Numbered from the stretch's first letter, positions 42,668 to 52,813 are shown. The stretch is DNA of 64,000 nt from Azorhizobium oxalatiphilum (GCF_014635325.1 NZ_BMCT01000001.1:897743-961742), one strand, 5' to 3'. Made by a program: numbers and translations. Notes: generated by a model from the sequence alone, not told the origin.

Positions 42668-43936
42668 ATGAAGCGCTTTTTCACCGCCGCAGCGGTGGCG
42701 GCGGGATTGCTGGCCTCCACCGTCACCTCGTTCGCCAAGACCGAGCTGACCATGTTCTACCCGGTCTCCGTCGGCGGTCCGCTGACCAAGGTGATCGACA
42801 ACATGATCAAGGGCTTCGAGAAGGAGAACCCGGACGTTGCCGTGAACGCCGTCTATGCCGGCAATTACGACGACACCCGCGTGCGTGCGCTCTCCGCGCT
42901 CAAGAGCGGCAAGCCGGCGCAGCTCTCGGTGCTGTTCTCCATCGACGCCTATGACCTTGTCGAGCAGGAGCTCATCGTCCCCTTCGAGGACGTGGTGAAG
43001 ACCGATGAGGAGAAGGCCTGGCTGAAGAGCTTCTACCCGGCGCTCATGGCCAACAGCATGGTTGAGGGCAAGACCTGGGGCATTCCGTTCCAGCGCTCCA
43101 CCATCGTCATGTTCTACAACAAGGACATGTTCAAGGAAGCGGGCCTCGATCCCAACAAGCCGCCGAAGACCTGGGACGAGATGGTCGCCTACGGCAAGAA
43201 GCTGACCAAGGACGGCCGCTACGGCCTGATGATCCCGTCCACCGGCTATCCCTACTGGATGCTCCAGTGCTTCGCCATCGAGAATGGCAAGGAGCTGATG
43301 AGCAAGGACGGCGCCTCGGTGAACTTCACCGATCCGGACGTCATCGCCGGTCTCGCCTTCTGGAAGTCGCTGTCCAGCGAGCACAAGATCTCGCCGGCGG
43401 GCATCGTCGAGTGGGGCACGCTGCGCCAGGCCTTCGTGCAGGGCCAGACGGCCATGATGTGGCACACCACCGGCAATCTCTCCGCGGTGAAGGCCGAGGC
43501 CAAGTTCGACTTCGGCGTGGCTGAGCTGCCGGCCAACAAGCAACCGGGCTCGCCCACCGGCGGCGGCAACTTCTACCTGTTCAAGAACGCCACCGAGGCC
43601 GAGCGCAAGGCGTCCCTGTCGCTCATCCGCTACATGACCGCGCCGGAGCGCGCGGCCGAGTGGTCCATCACCACCGGTTATGTGGGCGTGTCGCCGGCCT
43701 CCTACGAGACCGAGCAGCTCAAGGCCTACGGCAAGGAGTTCCCGCAGGCCCTCGTCGCCCGTGACCAGCTCAAGGTCGCCATCGCCGAGTTCTCCACCTG
43801 GGAAACCGCCCGTGTCCGCGAGGCGCTCAACAACGCCGTGCAGGCGGCCCTCACCGGCACCAAGACCCCGGCCGAGGCCTTGACGGCGGCGCAGGCGCAG
43901 GCCGACGCGCTGCTGAAGCCCTACCAGAAGAAGTGA
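42668..43936 (+). CDS. Extracellular solute-binding protein, UgpB-like (family 1)
   Basis: 422 residues. A Sec signal peptide ends near TSFAKT (about 23). The mature protein shows the UgpB pattern GFEKENPDVAVNAVYAGNYDD, VMFYNKDMFKEAGLDPNKPPKTWDEM and AEWSITTGYVGVSP. UgpB binds glycerol 3-phosphate and glycerophosphodiesters; a GlpR-like regulator next door supports such a substrate, but no phosphodiesterase (ugpQ) gene is present. AGAAGGA precedes the ATG. A hairpin with a T-tract follows the gene. Confidence 0.9.
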   Translation: MKRFFTAAAVAAGLLASTVTSFAKTELTMFYPVSVGGPLTKVIDNMIKGFEKENPDVAVNAVYAGNYDDTRVRALSALKSGKPAQLSVLFSIDAYDLVEQELIVPFEDVVKTDEEKAWLKSFYPALMANSMVEGKTWGIPFQRSTIVMFYNKDMFKEAGLDPNKPPKTWDEMVAYGKKLTKDGRYGLMIPSTGYPYWMLQCFAIENGKELMSKDGASVNFTDPDVIAGLAFWKSLSSEHKISPAGIVEWGTLRQAFVQGQTAMMWHTTGNLSAVKAEAKFDFGVAELPANKQPGSPTGGGNFYLFKNATEAERKASLSLIRYMTAPERAAEWSITTGYVGVSPASYETEQLKAYGKEFPQALVARDQLKVAIAEFSTWETARVREALNNAVQAALTGTKTPAEALTAAQAQADALLKPYQKK

Positions 43937-43950
43937 TCTTCTGCTGAACC

Positions 43951-43985
43951 GGCAGGGGGCGGCCCGTCCGCCCCCTTGCCTTTTC
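43951..43985 (+). terminator. Attenuator-like hairpin after binding-protein gene
   Basis: GGCAGGGGGCGG (43951-43962), loop CCCGT, and CCGCCCCCTTGCC (43968-43980) form a 12-bp stem with a one-base bulge, followed by TTTTCC. It lies within the operon, so it probably causes partial termination that favours high binding-protein levels over permease. Confidence 0.6.
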
Positions 43986-44018
43986 CTCCTCCGCCAGAGA
44001 CGCCCCGCGAAGACGCTC

Positions 44019-44960
44019 ATGACCCTCACGAGCCCTATGGATACGCGCCCCGCCGATCCGCGCCCGATGGACCCCATCGCCCGCCAGCGGCGGCGCATGA
44101 CGGCCATCTACGGCTGGCTGCTGGTGATGCCGGCGCTGGTGCTGCTGACGCTGTTCGCCTTCCTGCCCACCATCACCACGCTGTGGGCCAGCTTTCATTC
44201 GCGCGGCACCGCGCGCCGCCCCTCCGTCTTCAACGGCGTCGAGAATTATGCGGACCTCCTGGCCGATCCCACCTTCTGGACGGTGATCGGCAACAATGTG
44301 CTCTACGCCGCCGTCACCATTCCGGTGTCCATCGCGCTGGCGCTGCTGATGGCGCTGTGGGCGGATGCCAAGCTGCCGGCGCGCGGTTTCGTGCGCAGCG
44401 CCTATTTCACCCCCACCGTCCTGCCCATGGTGGCCGCCGCCAACCTGTGGCTGTTCTTCTACACGCCCGGCATCGGCGTCATCGACAGCTTCACGAGCCT
44501 GTTCGGCCTGCCCTCCGTCAACTGGCTCGGCCAGCCGCAGACCGCGCTCGGCGCGGTGATGGTGGTGACGATCTGGAAGGAGGCGGGCTTCTTCATGATC
44601 TTCTATCTGGCCGCGCTGCAGACCATTCCGCCGGACCTGCGCGAGGCGGCGCAGGTGGAGGGGGCCTCGCGCTTCACCTATCTGCGCCGGGTGCTGCTGC
44701 CCCTGCTGATGCCCACCACGGCCTTCATCTTCATCAACGCGCTGATCAATTCGGTGAAGCTGATCGACCATCTCTTCATCCTCACCAAGGGCGGGCCGAA
44801 CAACGCCACCAAGCTCGCGCTCTACTGGATCTGGGAGATGGCCTTCTCCTATTTCGACCGCGTCCACGCCGCGGCCATGACGGCGCTGGTGCTGCTGGTG
44901 CTGGCGGTTGTGGCCATCGTCCAGTTCAGCGTCATAGACAAGCGGATCCACTACCGATGA
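44019..44960 (+). CDS. ABC transporter permease, UgpA-like (sugar family)
   Basis: 313 residues. Six membrane segments with the coupling motif EAAQVEGASRFTYLRRVLLP (about 209-228; EAA and G conserved). The N-terminal about 28 residues are polar and proline-rich. It overlaps the next permease by ATGA. It partners the UgpC-like ATPase and UgpB-like receptor. Confidence 0.9.
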   Translation: MTLTSPMDTRPADPRPMDPIARQRRRMTAIYGWLLVMPALVLLTLFAFLPTITTLWASFHSRGTARRPSVFNGVENYADLLADPTFWTVIGNNVLYAAVTIPVSIALALLMALWADAKLPARGFVRSAYFTPTVLPMVAAANLWLFFYTPGIGVIDSFTSLFGLPSVNWLGQPQTALGAVMVVTIWKEAGFFMIFYLAALQTIPPDLREAAQVEGASRFTYLRRVLLPLLMPTTAFIFINALINSVKLIDHLFILTKGGPNNATKLALYWIWEMAFSYFDRVHAAAMTALVLLVLAVVAIVQFSVIDKRIHYR

Positions 44961-45811
44961 CCGATCTCTCGCTGAGCGATGCCGCACCGCGCGTTCATCC
45001 GCGCTTCGATGCCGGAAAGCTGCTGGACACGGCCGGCGCCTGGCTGCTGGCGCTCATCTGGGTGGCGCCGCTCATCTTCGCGCTCTGGGCCTCGCTGCGT
45101 CCGGCGGGCATGGCGCTCGATTTCTCGCAGGTCTCGTCCTTGACGCTGGAGAATTATCGCGCCGCATGGCTCGCCGCGCCGTGGCTCACATATGGCGCCA
45201 ACACGCTGGGGCTGGTGACGTTCACCCTCATCGGCCAGTTCATCCTCTGCACGCTGGCGGGCTATGCCTTCGCGCGGTTCGAGTTTCCCGGCCGCGAGGC
45301 GCTGTTCGTGCTGGTGCTGCTCCAGCTCTTCATCCTGCCGGAAGTGCTGATCGTGGAGAATTACGCCATGGTATCGCGCCTTGGCCTCATCGACAGCATC
45401 ACCGGCATGGGCCTGCCCTATGTGGCCAGCGCCTTCGGCATCTTCCTGCTGCGGCAGGCGTTCAAATCGGTGCCGGTGGAGCTGGAGGAAGCGGCGCGCG
45501 TGGAGGGCTGCTCGTGGCTCGGCGTGCTGTGGCGGGTCTATGTGCCGGCTGCGCGGCCGGTGTACCTCGCCTATGCGCTGGTGTCGGTGGCCACCCACTG
45601 GAACAATTTCCTGTGGCCGCTCATCGTCACCAACAATCCGGACACGCGCCCGCTCACGGTGGGGCTATCGCTGTTCGGCGCGCCGGAGAGCGGGGTGAAC
45701 ATCTCCATCATCAGCGCGGCGACCCTCATGGTGGCGGCTCCGCTTCTGGTGGCCTTCCTCATCTTCCAGCGCCAGTTCATCCAGGCGTTTCTGCGCGCGG
45801 GCATCCGCTGA
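44957..45811 (+). CDS. ABC transporter permease, UgpE-like (sugar family)
   Basis: 284 residues with six membrane segments and the coupling motif EEAARVEGCSWLGVLWRVYVP (key EAA---G). The ATG at 44957 overlaps the previous stop; the frame is open far upstream but that part is out-of-frame sequence of the UgpA-like gene. It is the last gene of the operon and is followed by a terminator at 45883. Confidence 0.9.
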   Translation: MTDLSLSDAAPRVHPRFDAGKLLDTAGAWLLALIWVAPLIFALWASLRPAGMALDFSQVSSLTLENYRAAWLAAPWLTYGANTLGLVTFTLIGQFILCTLAGYAFARFEFPGREALFVLVLLQLFILPEVLIVENYAMVSRLGLIDSITGMGLPYVASAFGIFLLRQAFKSVPVELEEAARVEGCSWLGVLWRVYVPAARPVYLAYALVSVATHWNNFLWPLIVTNNPDTRPLTVGLSLFGAPESGVNISIISAATLMVAAPLLVAFLIFQRQFIQAFLRAGIR

Positions 45812-45882
45812 TCCCGCGCGCCGGGCAGACTTTCGCGATGTGCCGCAAGACGTGCCCTGCGGTTTCGCAACCGGCTGGACTT

Positions 45883-45914
45883 CCACGCTACTTAACAAAT
45901 GTTGCGTGGTTTTT
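45883..45914 (+). terminator. Rho-independent terminator after importer operon
   Basis: CCACGC (45883-45888) pairs with GCGTGG (45904-45909), with an inner AAC/GTT pairing and a 5-base bulge, followed by TTTTT (45910-45914). It lies 72 bases after the permease stop. Confidence 0.7.
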
Positions 45915-45988
45915 AGGTACCATTCCAGCGACAGCCTTGTGCAATCTCCGCATGCCATCACTCGCGCCTGGTGTGTGGGGATGTGCGT

Positions 45989-48900
45989 ATGTTCTTCGAT
46001 CGTTTTTCCGTTTCCTGTTCTGATCGTTCGGCGCAGCGCGTCTCCACTTCACGCCGTCTCCTCACGGCCCTTCTGCTCTCCAGCTCGACCCTTGCCGTCG
46101 CTTTCGCGGCTCCGCGTGCGGCAGAGGCGGCGAGCGCCATCCGCATCGTCAATCAGGGCGGCAACGGCAGCAATGCCGAGCACACCTTCGGTGCCTTCTA
46201 CAATTACGCCACTGCCGGCGGCGCGGCGGCCGGCGTCAGCCTGAACAATGCCACGGCGCTCCCCGGCATGGCCGGCCCCGCCATCGAGCTGGGCTCGGTG
46301 GGCGGCAAGGGCGGCACTGGCCTTTATGGCGTGCTGCGCGATGCGCCGGGGGCGGCAGGCGGCAATGCCGGGGCGGTCTCGCTGGTGCAGAGCGGCGATG
46401 TCTCCGGCGGCACCAATGTCACCAGCCCGACCGCGCTGCTGATGCTCTATTCCCGCGGCGGCAATGGCGGCTTCGGCTATAGCGGCATGGGCGCAGGCGG
46501 CAGCGGCGGCGCCGTGACGCTGAATCTCTCCGCCGAGGTCTTCGCCAACAGCAGCTACACTGCCGGCGCGGTGCTCCAGTCGCAGGGCGGCGATGCGGGC
46601 GTGGGCGCGCAGGGCGGCACCACCTCCACCCGCATGGCGCTTGATGGCGGCGGCGCGGGCGGGGCGGTGCGCCTTACCATTTCGGAAGCGGGCTCGATCA
46701 TCACCTCGGGCGCCTATGCGCCGGCCGTGGTCGCTTCCTCGCTGGGCGGGGCGGGCGGCACGGCAGATACTGGCCTTGGCTCGCGTTACCCCTCCAATGG
46801 CGGCGCGGGCGGGACGGTCACGCTCATCAACGACGGCATCGTTGCCACCTACGGCGTGCAGGCCTCCGCCATCACGCTCCAGAGCGTGGGCGGGGCGGGC
46901 GGCAGCGCCGGCACCGCCACCTTCTCCACCGCCGTGCCCGGCGGGCGGGGCGGCGATGGCGGCGCGGTGACGGGCACCAATACCGGCGTCGTCACCACCG
47001 ACGGGGCTTATTCCTTCGGTATTCTCGCCCAGTCGGTGAGCGGCGCGGGCGGTAAGGGGGCTGCGTCCACCTTCACCTCCGGCGGCACCGGGGGCGCTGC
47101 GGGCGTGGGCGGCAGCGTCACCATCACCCAGGCTGGCGCCGTGGCCACGCTGGGCACCGGCGCGACCGCCGTCTTCGCCCAGAGCGTGGGCGGCGGATAT
47201 GCACTGGATGCCTTCCAGGCGACGGCGCCCTCCACGGCCCATGCGGGCGGCGGGGCCGGCGGCAGCAGCGGCATCTTCTTCTGGAACAGCGGCGGCACCG
47301 GCGGGGCGGGTGGCAATGGCGGCGCGGTGAGCGTCACCAACAGCAACTGGATCAGCACCCTCGGCGATAAGGCTTATGGCGTGCTGGCGCAGAGCATCGG
47401 CGGCGGCGGCGGCACCGGCGGCGTGTCCGCCACCTCGGGCGCCTTCCTCGCCGTGGCGCTGGGCGGGGCGGGCGGCGGCGGGGGCGATGGCGGCCTCGTC
47501 ACCTTCACCGGCGACATGGGCTATGTGCTGACCTCGGGCGATGCGGCCACGGCCGTGCTGGCGCTCTCCGTGGGCGGCGGCGGCGGCACCGGCGGTTATG
47601 CGTCCGCCCAATCCGTGGGCTACGGCCTGTCCGCTTCCTCATCCGTGGGCGGCACCGGCGGGGCCGGTGGCAAGGGCGGGCAGGTGGTGGTGAACAACAC
47701 CTCCTACATCGCCACCGATGGCAAGGCGGCGCTGGGCATTCAGGCGCTCAGCATCGGCGGAGGCGGCGGCGTGGGCGGCGGCGCCAATGCCTTCGCCGTT
47801 GCGCTGCCGGCGGTGACGCCCTCGGGTGATCCCTTGCCCTCGGTCGCCATCTCCAAGGCGGTGGGCGGCTCCGGCGGCACCGGCGGTGCGGGCGGCGGTG
47901 TTTCCGTCACCAATGGCGCGGAGGTCTCCACCTTCGGCGATGAGGCGACCGCCATTCAGGCCATGAGCATCGGCGGCGGCGGCGGCACGGCGGGCGATGG
48001 CAGCGCCTATGGCCTCGCCATCGCGGCGCCCGGCGCGGCCGCGGTCAACGTCACCACCGCCGTGGGCGGCAGCGGTGGCGGTGGCGGTGCGGGCGGCGCG
48101 GTGTCCATCACCAATAGCGGCGACGTGATCACCTATGGCGACCGGGCCATGGGCCTTCAGGCCATTTCCATCGGCGGCGGCGGCGGCAATTCGGGCGCGG
48201 CCTCGGTCTCGGCCGATGGCATGAGCCTTTATCGCACCATCGTGCTGGGCGAGAGCATCGGCGGCTCGGGCACCAGCGGCGGCGGTGCGGGCGGGGTGGT
48301 GACGATCACCCATACCGGCGCGGTGGAGACGTGGGGCGAGGGCGCGGTCGGCCTGTTCGCCCAGTCCATCGGCGGCGGTGGCGGCAATGGCGGCGGCATC
48401 GACGTCTCGGCGGCCTCCGGCCTCTCCTTCGACAAGACACTGAACGATCTCGCGCAGAAGCTGCCGCTGGCCGACAGCCTGACGCTGGTCCATGGCCTCG
48501 GCGGCTCGGGCGGCGGGGGCGGCAATGGCGGCACGGTCACTGTCACTGTGGGGGCGGACGCCAGCATCCTTACCCATGGCGCGCAGGCGGATGGCATCTT
48601 CGCCCAGAGCGTGGGTGGTGGTGGCGGCACCGGTGGCGGCGGCTCGGCGGCCACCGAGGGCACGCTCGCCATTCGCTACACGGTGGGTGGCACCGGCGGC
48701 TCGGGTGGCAAGGGCGGCGCGGTGACGGTGGAGAACAAGGGCGCCATCATCACCTATGGCGACGGCGCGCACGGCGTTTTCGCGCAGAGCGTGGGCGGCG
48801 GCGGCGGCGCGGGTGGAAACCTCAGTGCCGATGCCAGCACCACGCCCGATCGCGTGGGCGAGATCTGGGCCACGCTGAAGGATGCGGTGGGCGTGACCGC

Positions 48901-51900
48901 CTACAACACCTGGGCGGAAGACAAGGGCAATGCCGAAACCAAGGAGCAGCTCGACGCCTTCATCAAGGATCTGCAGGACAGCGACACCTACAAATACCTG
49001 TCCGACAGCTTCAAGAATTCCGATTTCTACAAGCAGATGCAGGCCTTCGGGGGCAACATCTCCGACTATCTGGACAAGCAGGCGAAGGGCGCCACCAAGC
49101 TGCCGGATCTTTCCCTGACGCTGGCCATGGGCGGCGCGGGTGGCTCCGGCAATGTCGGCGGCGACGTGAAAGTCACCAATGACGGGCTCATCGCCGCTTA
49201 TGGCGATGTGGCCTATGGCGTCTTCGCCCAGTCGGTGGGTGGCGGCGGCGGGCAGGGCGGCGTCGCCTATGCCTCCGGCACCAACAAGACCAACCTCTCC
49301 GGCACGCTCGGCGGCTCGGGCGGCAGCGGCAATCTGGGCGGGCAGGTCTCCGTGACCAATGACGGCGAGATCTTCACCGCCGGGGCCGCCTCCTACGGCG
49401 TCTTCGCCCAGTCCGTGGGCGGCGGCGGTGGCGTGGGTGTCGGCGCGCTCTCGGGCGACAACAAGAACCTCACTCTCAATCTCACCATCGGCGCCAAGGG
49501 CGGCACCGGCGGGAATGGCGGCAAGGTCTTCGTGACCAACACCGGCACCATCGACACCTATGGCGCCGAGGCGCACGGCATCGTGGCGCAATCGGTGGGC
49601 GGGGGCGGCGGCGCCTTCCTCATGAATCCGGCCAATGCCGCGAAGACCGAGGAGAGCACGGCCGAAGGCGATGGCGAGGAAGCCACCGCCGACACCATTC
49701 TCGCGCTGCTGAAGGCGGTGGGCATCGAGCAGGTGCCGGCGGCTTCCACCACCAAGGATGCGCCGAAAAAATCCGGCAGCGTCACGCTGGGCGGCGCGGG
49801 CGGCGCGTCCGGGGCGGGCGGCGATGTGCTCGTCACCCACACCGGCGCCATCGTCACCTCCGGCGAAGCGGCATTCGGCATTCTCGCCCAGTCGGTGGGC
49901 GGTGGCGGCGGCATCTCCAATGCCGCGGGCAGCCCCGGCGGGGTGAAGTATGCGGCCTCCCTTGGCGGCGCGGGCGGGGCCGGCGGCGCGGGCGGTGCGG
50001 TGAACGTGCAGTTCCAGAACGATGCCCGCATCGCCACCAGCGGCGACAATGCCATGGGCGTGTTCGCGCAGAGCGTGGGCGGTGGCGGCGGCTATGGCGG
50101 CGCCTCCGTGCTTCAGGGCTGGACGCTGCCCATCATCGGCGGCGCGGGTGGAGCCAGCGGCAGTGGTGGGGCGATCAACATTTCCACCGAGGGCCTCGGC
50201 AGCACCCTGACGCTATTCACCTCGGGCACCGCCGCGCATGGCGTGTTCGCCCAGTCGCTGGGCGGTGGCGGCGGCACGGTGAGCAATCTCCTGAAGACCG
50301 ACAGCACCGTGCGCGCCACGCTGTTGCAGGTTTCCAGCGTGCTCAACGGCCTCATCACGGCAGGCGGCGGCAGCGGCACGGTGGTGGACAATATCGACCG
50401 TGTGCCGGAGAGCCTGCAGGGCATCGTGCGCCTGCTCGGCAACGACACCGATACGGTGAATACGGTCCTTACCCGCCTCACCAGCCTGCTGGACCAGCGC
50501 AGCGCCTCCACCGGCACCGGCGAGGCCATCACCATCAATCTGAAGGGGCTGATCGAGACCTCCGGCAAGGATGCCTACGGCATCTTCGCCCAGAGCGGCT
50601 TCCAGGCGCTGGACGGATCGCTGGATTCGAGCCGCATGGGCGGCAATATCGCCATCACCTACACGGGCACGCTGATCGGCGGCTCAGGCGAGGGCGCGGC
50701 CATCGGTGTGGATGGCGGCAAGACCAACACCATCACCATCGGCGCGGGATCGCTGGTGGGAGCGGATTCCGGCATGGCGATCCGCGCCTCCTTCGGCTCG
50801 GAGACGGTGCGCAATTCGGGCACCATCTTCGGCGACATCAACCTCTCCACCAGCACCGTGACGGGCGAGGTGAACCGCTTCGAGAACCTCTCCGGCGGCA
50901 CCTATATTTCCAATGCCGGCGGCACGGTGGAACTGGGCACTGCGGGCGTGTTCCAGAATGCCGGCATCTTCAACGTGGGCGGCACCGACGTGATCGGCAC
51001 CGCCACTGTGAGGGCCGCGCGCTTCCAGCAGATGGCGGGCGGCATCCTCGCCGTGGACGTGACCTCCACGCCCGCCGCCGGGCAGGCGAAGAGCGATCTC
51101 CTGAAGGTCACGGGCCAGACCCAGCTGGCCGGCGGCATTCTGGTCAATGTGGTCAACGGCCTGACGCCGGACACCTTCCGCGTCATCACCAGCGACGGTG
51201 CGCTCTCCGGCAGCATCGCCACCGCCAGCCCCACGGGTGCGCCCTTCGTCTGGCAGACCAGCATCGCCGGCAAGTCGGTGGACATCTCCCCCGAGGCCCG
51301 CTTCGCGCCGGTCAACGGCCTCGGCGCCACCAACAGCGAGCGCTCGGTGATGAACTATCTGCAGACCATCTGGTCTTCGGGCAGCATCGATAGCGACATG
51401 GCGCTGCTGTTCGGCGCCTTCGCCAACGTGTCGTCGGCGGAAGACTACATGGCGGGCATCGACGCGCTGGTGCCGGAGGAATCCTCCAGCACCCTCACGT
51501 CGCAGACGCTGAACGTGCGTGCCTCGCTGAATGCGGCGCTCAGCTGCCCCATCTTCGAGGGCTCCGGCACGCTCATGCAGGAGAGCAACTGCCACTGGGC
51601 GCGGGTGATCGGCAACTGGACCCACCAGACCAGCGCCGCCGACCTCTCCGGCTACGACCAGAGCGCCGTCACCTATCGCATCGGCAGCCAGCGTGAGGTG
51701 GTGGACAACTGGTTCGTGGGCGCCACGGCGGGCCTCACCCAGTCCTGGCTCAGCGGCACGGACGGCGGCTCCCACACCGAGGGCACCAGCGGCGATCTGG
51801 CGCTCTCGCTGAAGCATCAGGCCGGCCCGTGGCTGTTCGCGCTCTCCGGCCACATGGGCTACGGCCGCTATTCCACCGATCGCACCATGACGATCGGCGA

Positions 51901-52414
51901 GGATGCCTATACGTCCAGTGGCAGCTCCAGCGTCTATACGGCCGGCGGCCGCTTCCGCGCATCCTACGAGTTTGCCTTCACGGACTGGTATGTGCGTCCC
52001 TATGCGGACTTCGACCTGATGTACACCTACATGCCCGCCTATCGCGAAAGCGGGCAGGTGCTGGCGCTGGAATTCTCGTCCGCCGACCAGTTCAACTTCG
52101 CCTTCAGCCCCAATGTGGAATTGGGCGGGCGCGTGAATCTCCAGCCCGGCCTGTGGCTGCGGCCCTACGCATCGGCGGGCATGACCTTCCTGGCCAAGGA
52201 CAACATGCCGGTGGGGGTGGGCTTCGCGGATGACGGCGGCGTGGTGCAGGAATTCACCACCCACGTTCTGCTGCCGGCGACGCAGGTCAATCTGGCCGCG
52301 GGGCTCCAGCTGTTCGACACCAAGGGCTATGAGCTGCGTGCCGAATACAAGGCGGACATCGCCGACAGCTATCTCTCGCAGGAACTGAGCGCCCGCTTCG
52401 CGGTGCAGTTCTGA
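45989..52414 (+). CDS. Giant glycine-rich autotransporter adhesin-like protein
   Basis: About 2141 residues. A long signal peptide (charged about 1-24, hydrophobic core, cleavage near AAEAAS, about 45-50) leads into a passenger of about 1800 residues. At least 17 repeats of the form GVFAQSVGGGGG-x-GG alternate with GGAGG-x-GG-x-V-x-VTN-x-G-x-I-x-T-x-G strands, as expected of a beta-helix. Three non-repeat charged inserts break the pattern at about 48836-49125, 49621-49790 and 50284-50520. The C-terminal autotransporter barrel (about 1870-2141) starts near HWARVIGNW and ends SARFAVQF. It should be surface-exposed via type V secretion. GGGGA at 45977 supports ATG 45989; GTG 45971 is in frame. 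Confidence 0.88.
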   Translation: MFFDRFSVSCSDRSAQRVSTSRRLLTALLLSSSTLAVAFAAPRAAEAASAIRIVNQGGNGSNAEHTFGAFYNYATAGGAAAGVSLNNATALPGMAGPAIELGSVGGKGGTGLYGVLRDAPGAAGGNAGAVSLVQSGDVSGGTNVTSPTALLMLYSRGGNGGFGYSGMGAGGSGGAVTLNLSAEVFANSSYTAGAVLQSQGGDAGVGAQGGTTSTRMALDGGGAGGAVRLTISEAGSIITSGAYAPAVVASSLGGAGGTADTGLGSRYPSNGGAGGTVTLINDGIVATYGVQASAITLQSVGGAGGSAGTATFSTAVPGGRGGDGGAVTGTNTGVVTTDGAYSFGILAQSVSGAGGKGAASTFTSGGTGGAAGVGGSVTITQAGAVATLGTGATAVFAQSVGGGYALDAFQATAPSTAHAGGGAGGSSGIFFWNSGGTGGAGGNGGAVSVTNSNWISTLGDKAYGVLAQSIGGGGGTGGVSATSGAFLAVALGGAGGGGGDGGLVTFTGDMGYVLTSGDAATAVLALSVGGGGGTGGYASAQSVGYGLSASSSVGGTGGAGGKGGQVVVNNTSYIATDGKAALGIQALSIGGGGGVGGGANAFAVALPAVTPSGDPLPSVAISKAVGGSGGTGGAGGGVSVTNGAEVSTFGDEATAIQAMSIGGGGGTAGDGSAYGLAIAAPGAAAVNVTTAVGGSGGGGGAGGAVSITNSGDVITYGDRAMGLQAISIGGGGGNSGAASVSADGMSLYRTIVLGESIGGSGTSGGGAGGVVTITHTGAVETWGEGAVGLFAQSIGGGGGNGGGIDVSAASGLSFDKTLNDLAQKLPLADSLTLVHGLGGSGGGGGNGGTVTVTVGADASILTHGAQADGIFAQSVGGGGGTGGGGSAATEGTLAIRYTVGGTGGSGGKGGAVTVENKGAIITYGDGAHGVFAQSVGGGGGAGGNLSADASTTPDRVGEIWATLKDAVGVTAYNTWAEDKGNAETKEQLDAFIKDLQDSDTYKYLSDSFKNSDFYKQMQAFGGNISDYLDKQAKGATKLPDLSLTLAMGGAGGSGNVGGDVKVTNDGLIAAYGDVAYGVFAQSVGGGGGQGGVAYASGTNKTNLSGTLGGSGGSGNLGGQVSVTNDGEIFTAGAASYGVFAQSVGGGGGVGVGALSGDNKNLTLNLTIGAKGGTGGNGGKVFVTNTGTIDTYGAEAHGIVAQSVGGGGGAFLMNPANAAKTEESTAEGDGEEATADTILALLKAVGIEQVPAASTTKDAPKKSGSVTLGGAGGASGAGGDVLVTHTGAIVTSGEAAFGILAQSVGGGGGISNAAGSPGGVKYAASLGGAGGAGGAGGAVNVQFQNDARIATSGDNAMGVFAQSVGGGGGYGGASVLQGWTLPIIGGAGGASGSGGAINISTEGLGSTLTLFTSGTAAHGVFAQSLGGGGGTVSNLLKTDSTVRATLLQVSSVLNGLITAGGGSGTVVDNIDRVPESLQGIVRLLGNDTDTVNTVLTRLTSLLDQRSASTGTGEAITINLKGLIETSGKDAYGIFAQSGFQALDGSLDSSRMGGNIAITYTGTLIGGSGEGAAIGVDGGKTNTITIGAGSLVGADSGMAIRASFGSETVRNSGTIFGDINLSTSTVTGEVNRFENLSGGTYISNAGGTVELGTAGVFQNAGIFNVGGTDVIGTATVRAARFQQMAGGILAVDVTSTPAAGQAKSDLLKVTGQTQLAGGILVNVVNGLTPDTFRVITSDGALSGSIATASPTGAPFVWQTSIAGKSVDISPEARFAPVNGLGATNSERSVMNYLQTIWSSGSIDSDMALLFGAFANVSSAEDYMAGIDALVPEESSSTLTSQTLNVRASLNAALSCPIFEGSGTLMQESNCHWARVIGNWTHQTSAADLSGYDQSAVTYRIGSQREVVDNWFVGATAGLTQSWLSGTDGGSHTEGTSGDLALSLKHQAGPWLFALSGHMGYGRYSTDRTMTIGEDAYTSSGSSSVYTAGGRFRASYEFAFTDWYVRPYADFDLMYTYMPAYRESGQVLALEFSSADQFNFAFSPNVELGGRVNLQPGLWLRPYASAGMTFLAKDNMPVGVGFADDGGVVQEFTTHVLLPATQVNLAAGLQLFDTKGYELRAEYKADIADSYLSQELSARFAVQF

Positions 52415-52420
52415 GGGCGC

Positions 52421-52464
52421 GCGATTGTCCCTCTCTTCCCCTGGCGGAAGAGAGGGCCAATCGC
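52421..52464 (+). terminator. Terminator hairpin after autotransporter gene
   Basis: GCGATTG-T-CCCTCTCTTCC (52421-52439) pairs with GGAAGAGAGGG-C-CAATCGC (52446-52464): 18 paired bases, one mismatch and a 6-base loop. It starts 7 bases after the stop codon. No T-tract follows, but the stem is exceptionally stable. Confidence 0.75.
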
Positions 52465-52583
52465 ACACGGCTACACCAAGGTATGGTCCGGCCACATCCA
52501 TGCGCTAGGCGGGCGATCCTGCGTATGATTCAAAGCGGACGGCCATCGCCGCATAGTCGGATCACCAAATCGGAGTGACCGAC

Positions 52584-52811
52584 ATGACCCGCCTGACCAA
52601 CATCCTCGCCATCGCTTCCACCAGCGTTCTGCTGGCGACCTCCACCGCCTTCGCCGGCCCGTCCATCGGCCCGGAGAACGAAGTCCAGTACATCGTCTCC
52701 GCCCATGAGCGCCTCGTGCCGCAGCCCGGCCGGACCCTGACGGCCCCCGCGATCGCCGCTCCCCATTTCGATCCCCACTGGGGCCCGGCTTTCGACCCCA
52801 GCGTCAACTGA
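52584..52811 (+). CDS. Small exported protein of unknown function
   Basis: 75 residues. A clear Sec signal peptide (TRLTNILAIASTSVLLATSTAFA, cut near residue 23) leaves a mature peptide of about 52 residues rich in P and H with PHFDPHWGPAFDPSVN at its end. I do not recognise the family. GGAG at 52572-52575 sets the ATG at 52584. It is monocistronic, bounded by the autotransporter terminator upstream and a hairpin downstream. Confidence 0.65.
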   Translation: MTRLTNILAIASTSVLLATSTAFAGPSIGPENEVQYIVSAHERLVPQPGRTLTAPAIAAPHFDPHWGPAFDPSVN

Positions 52812-52813
52812 TC

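Noticed and set aside
41481-45811. Naming the importer definitively as ugpBAEC for glycerol 3-phosphate
   Set aside because: The proteins and the GlpR-like operator fit, but ugpQ and glp genes are absent, so the substrate stays open.
46000-51300. Dense short repeats that could be mistaken for CRISPR or satellite DNA
   Set aside because: The repeats are in frame, encode GVFAQSVGGGGG-type units and vary at third positions; no fixed-length spacers occur.
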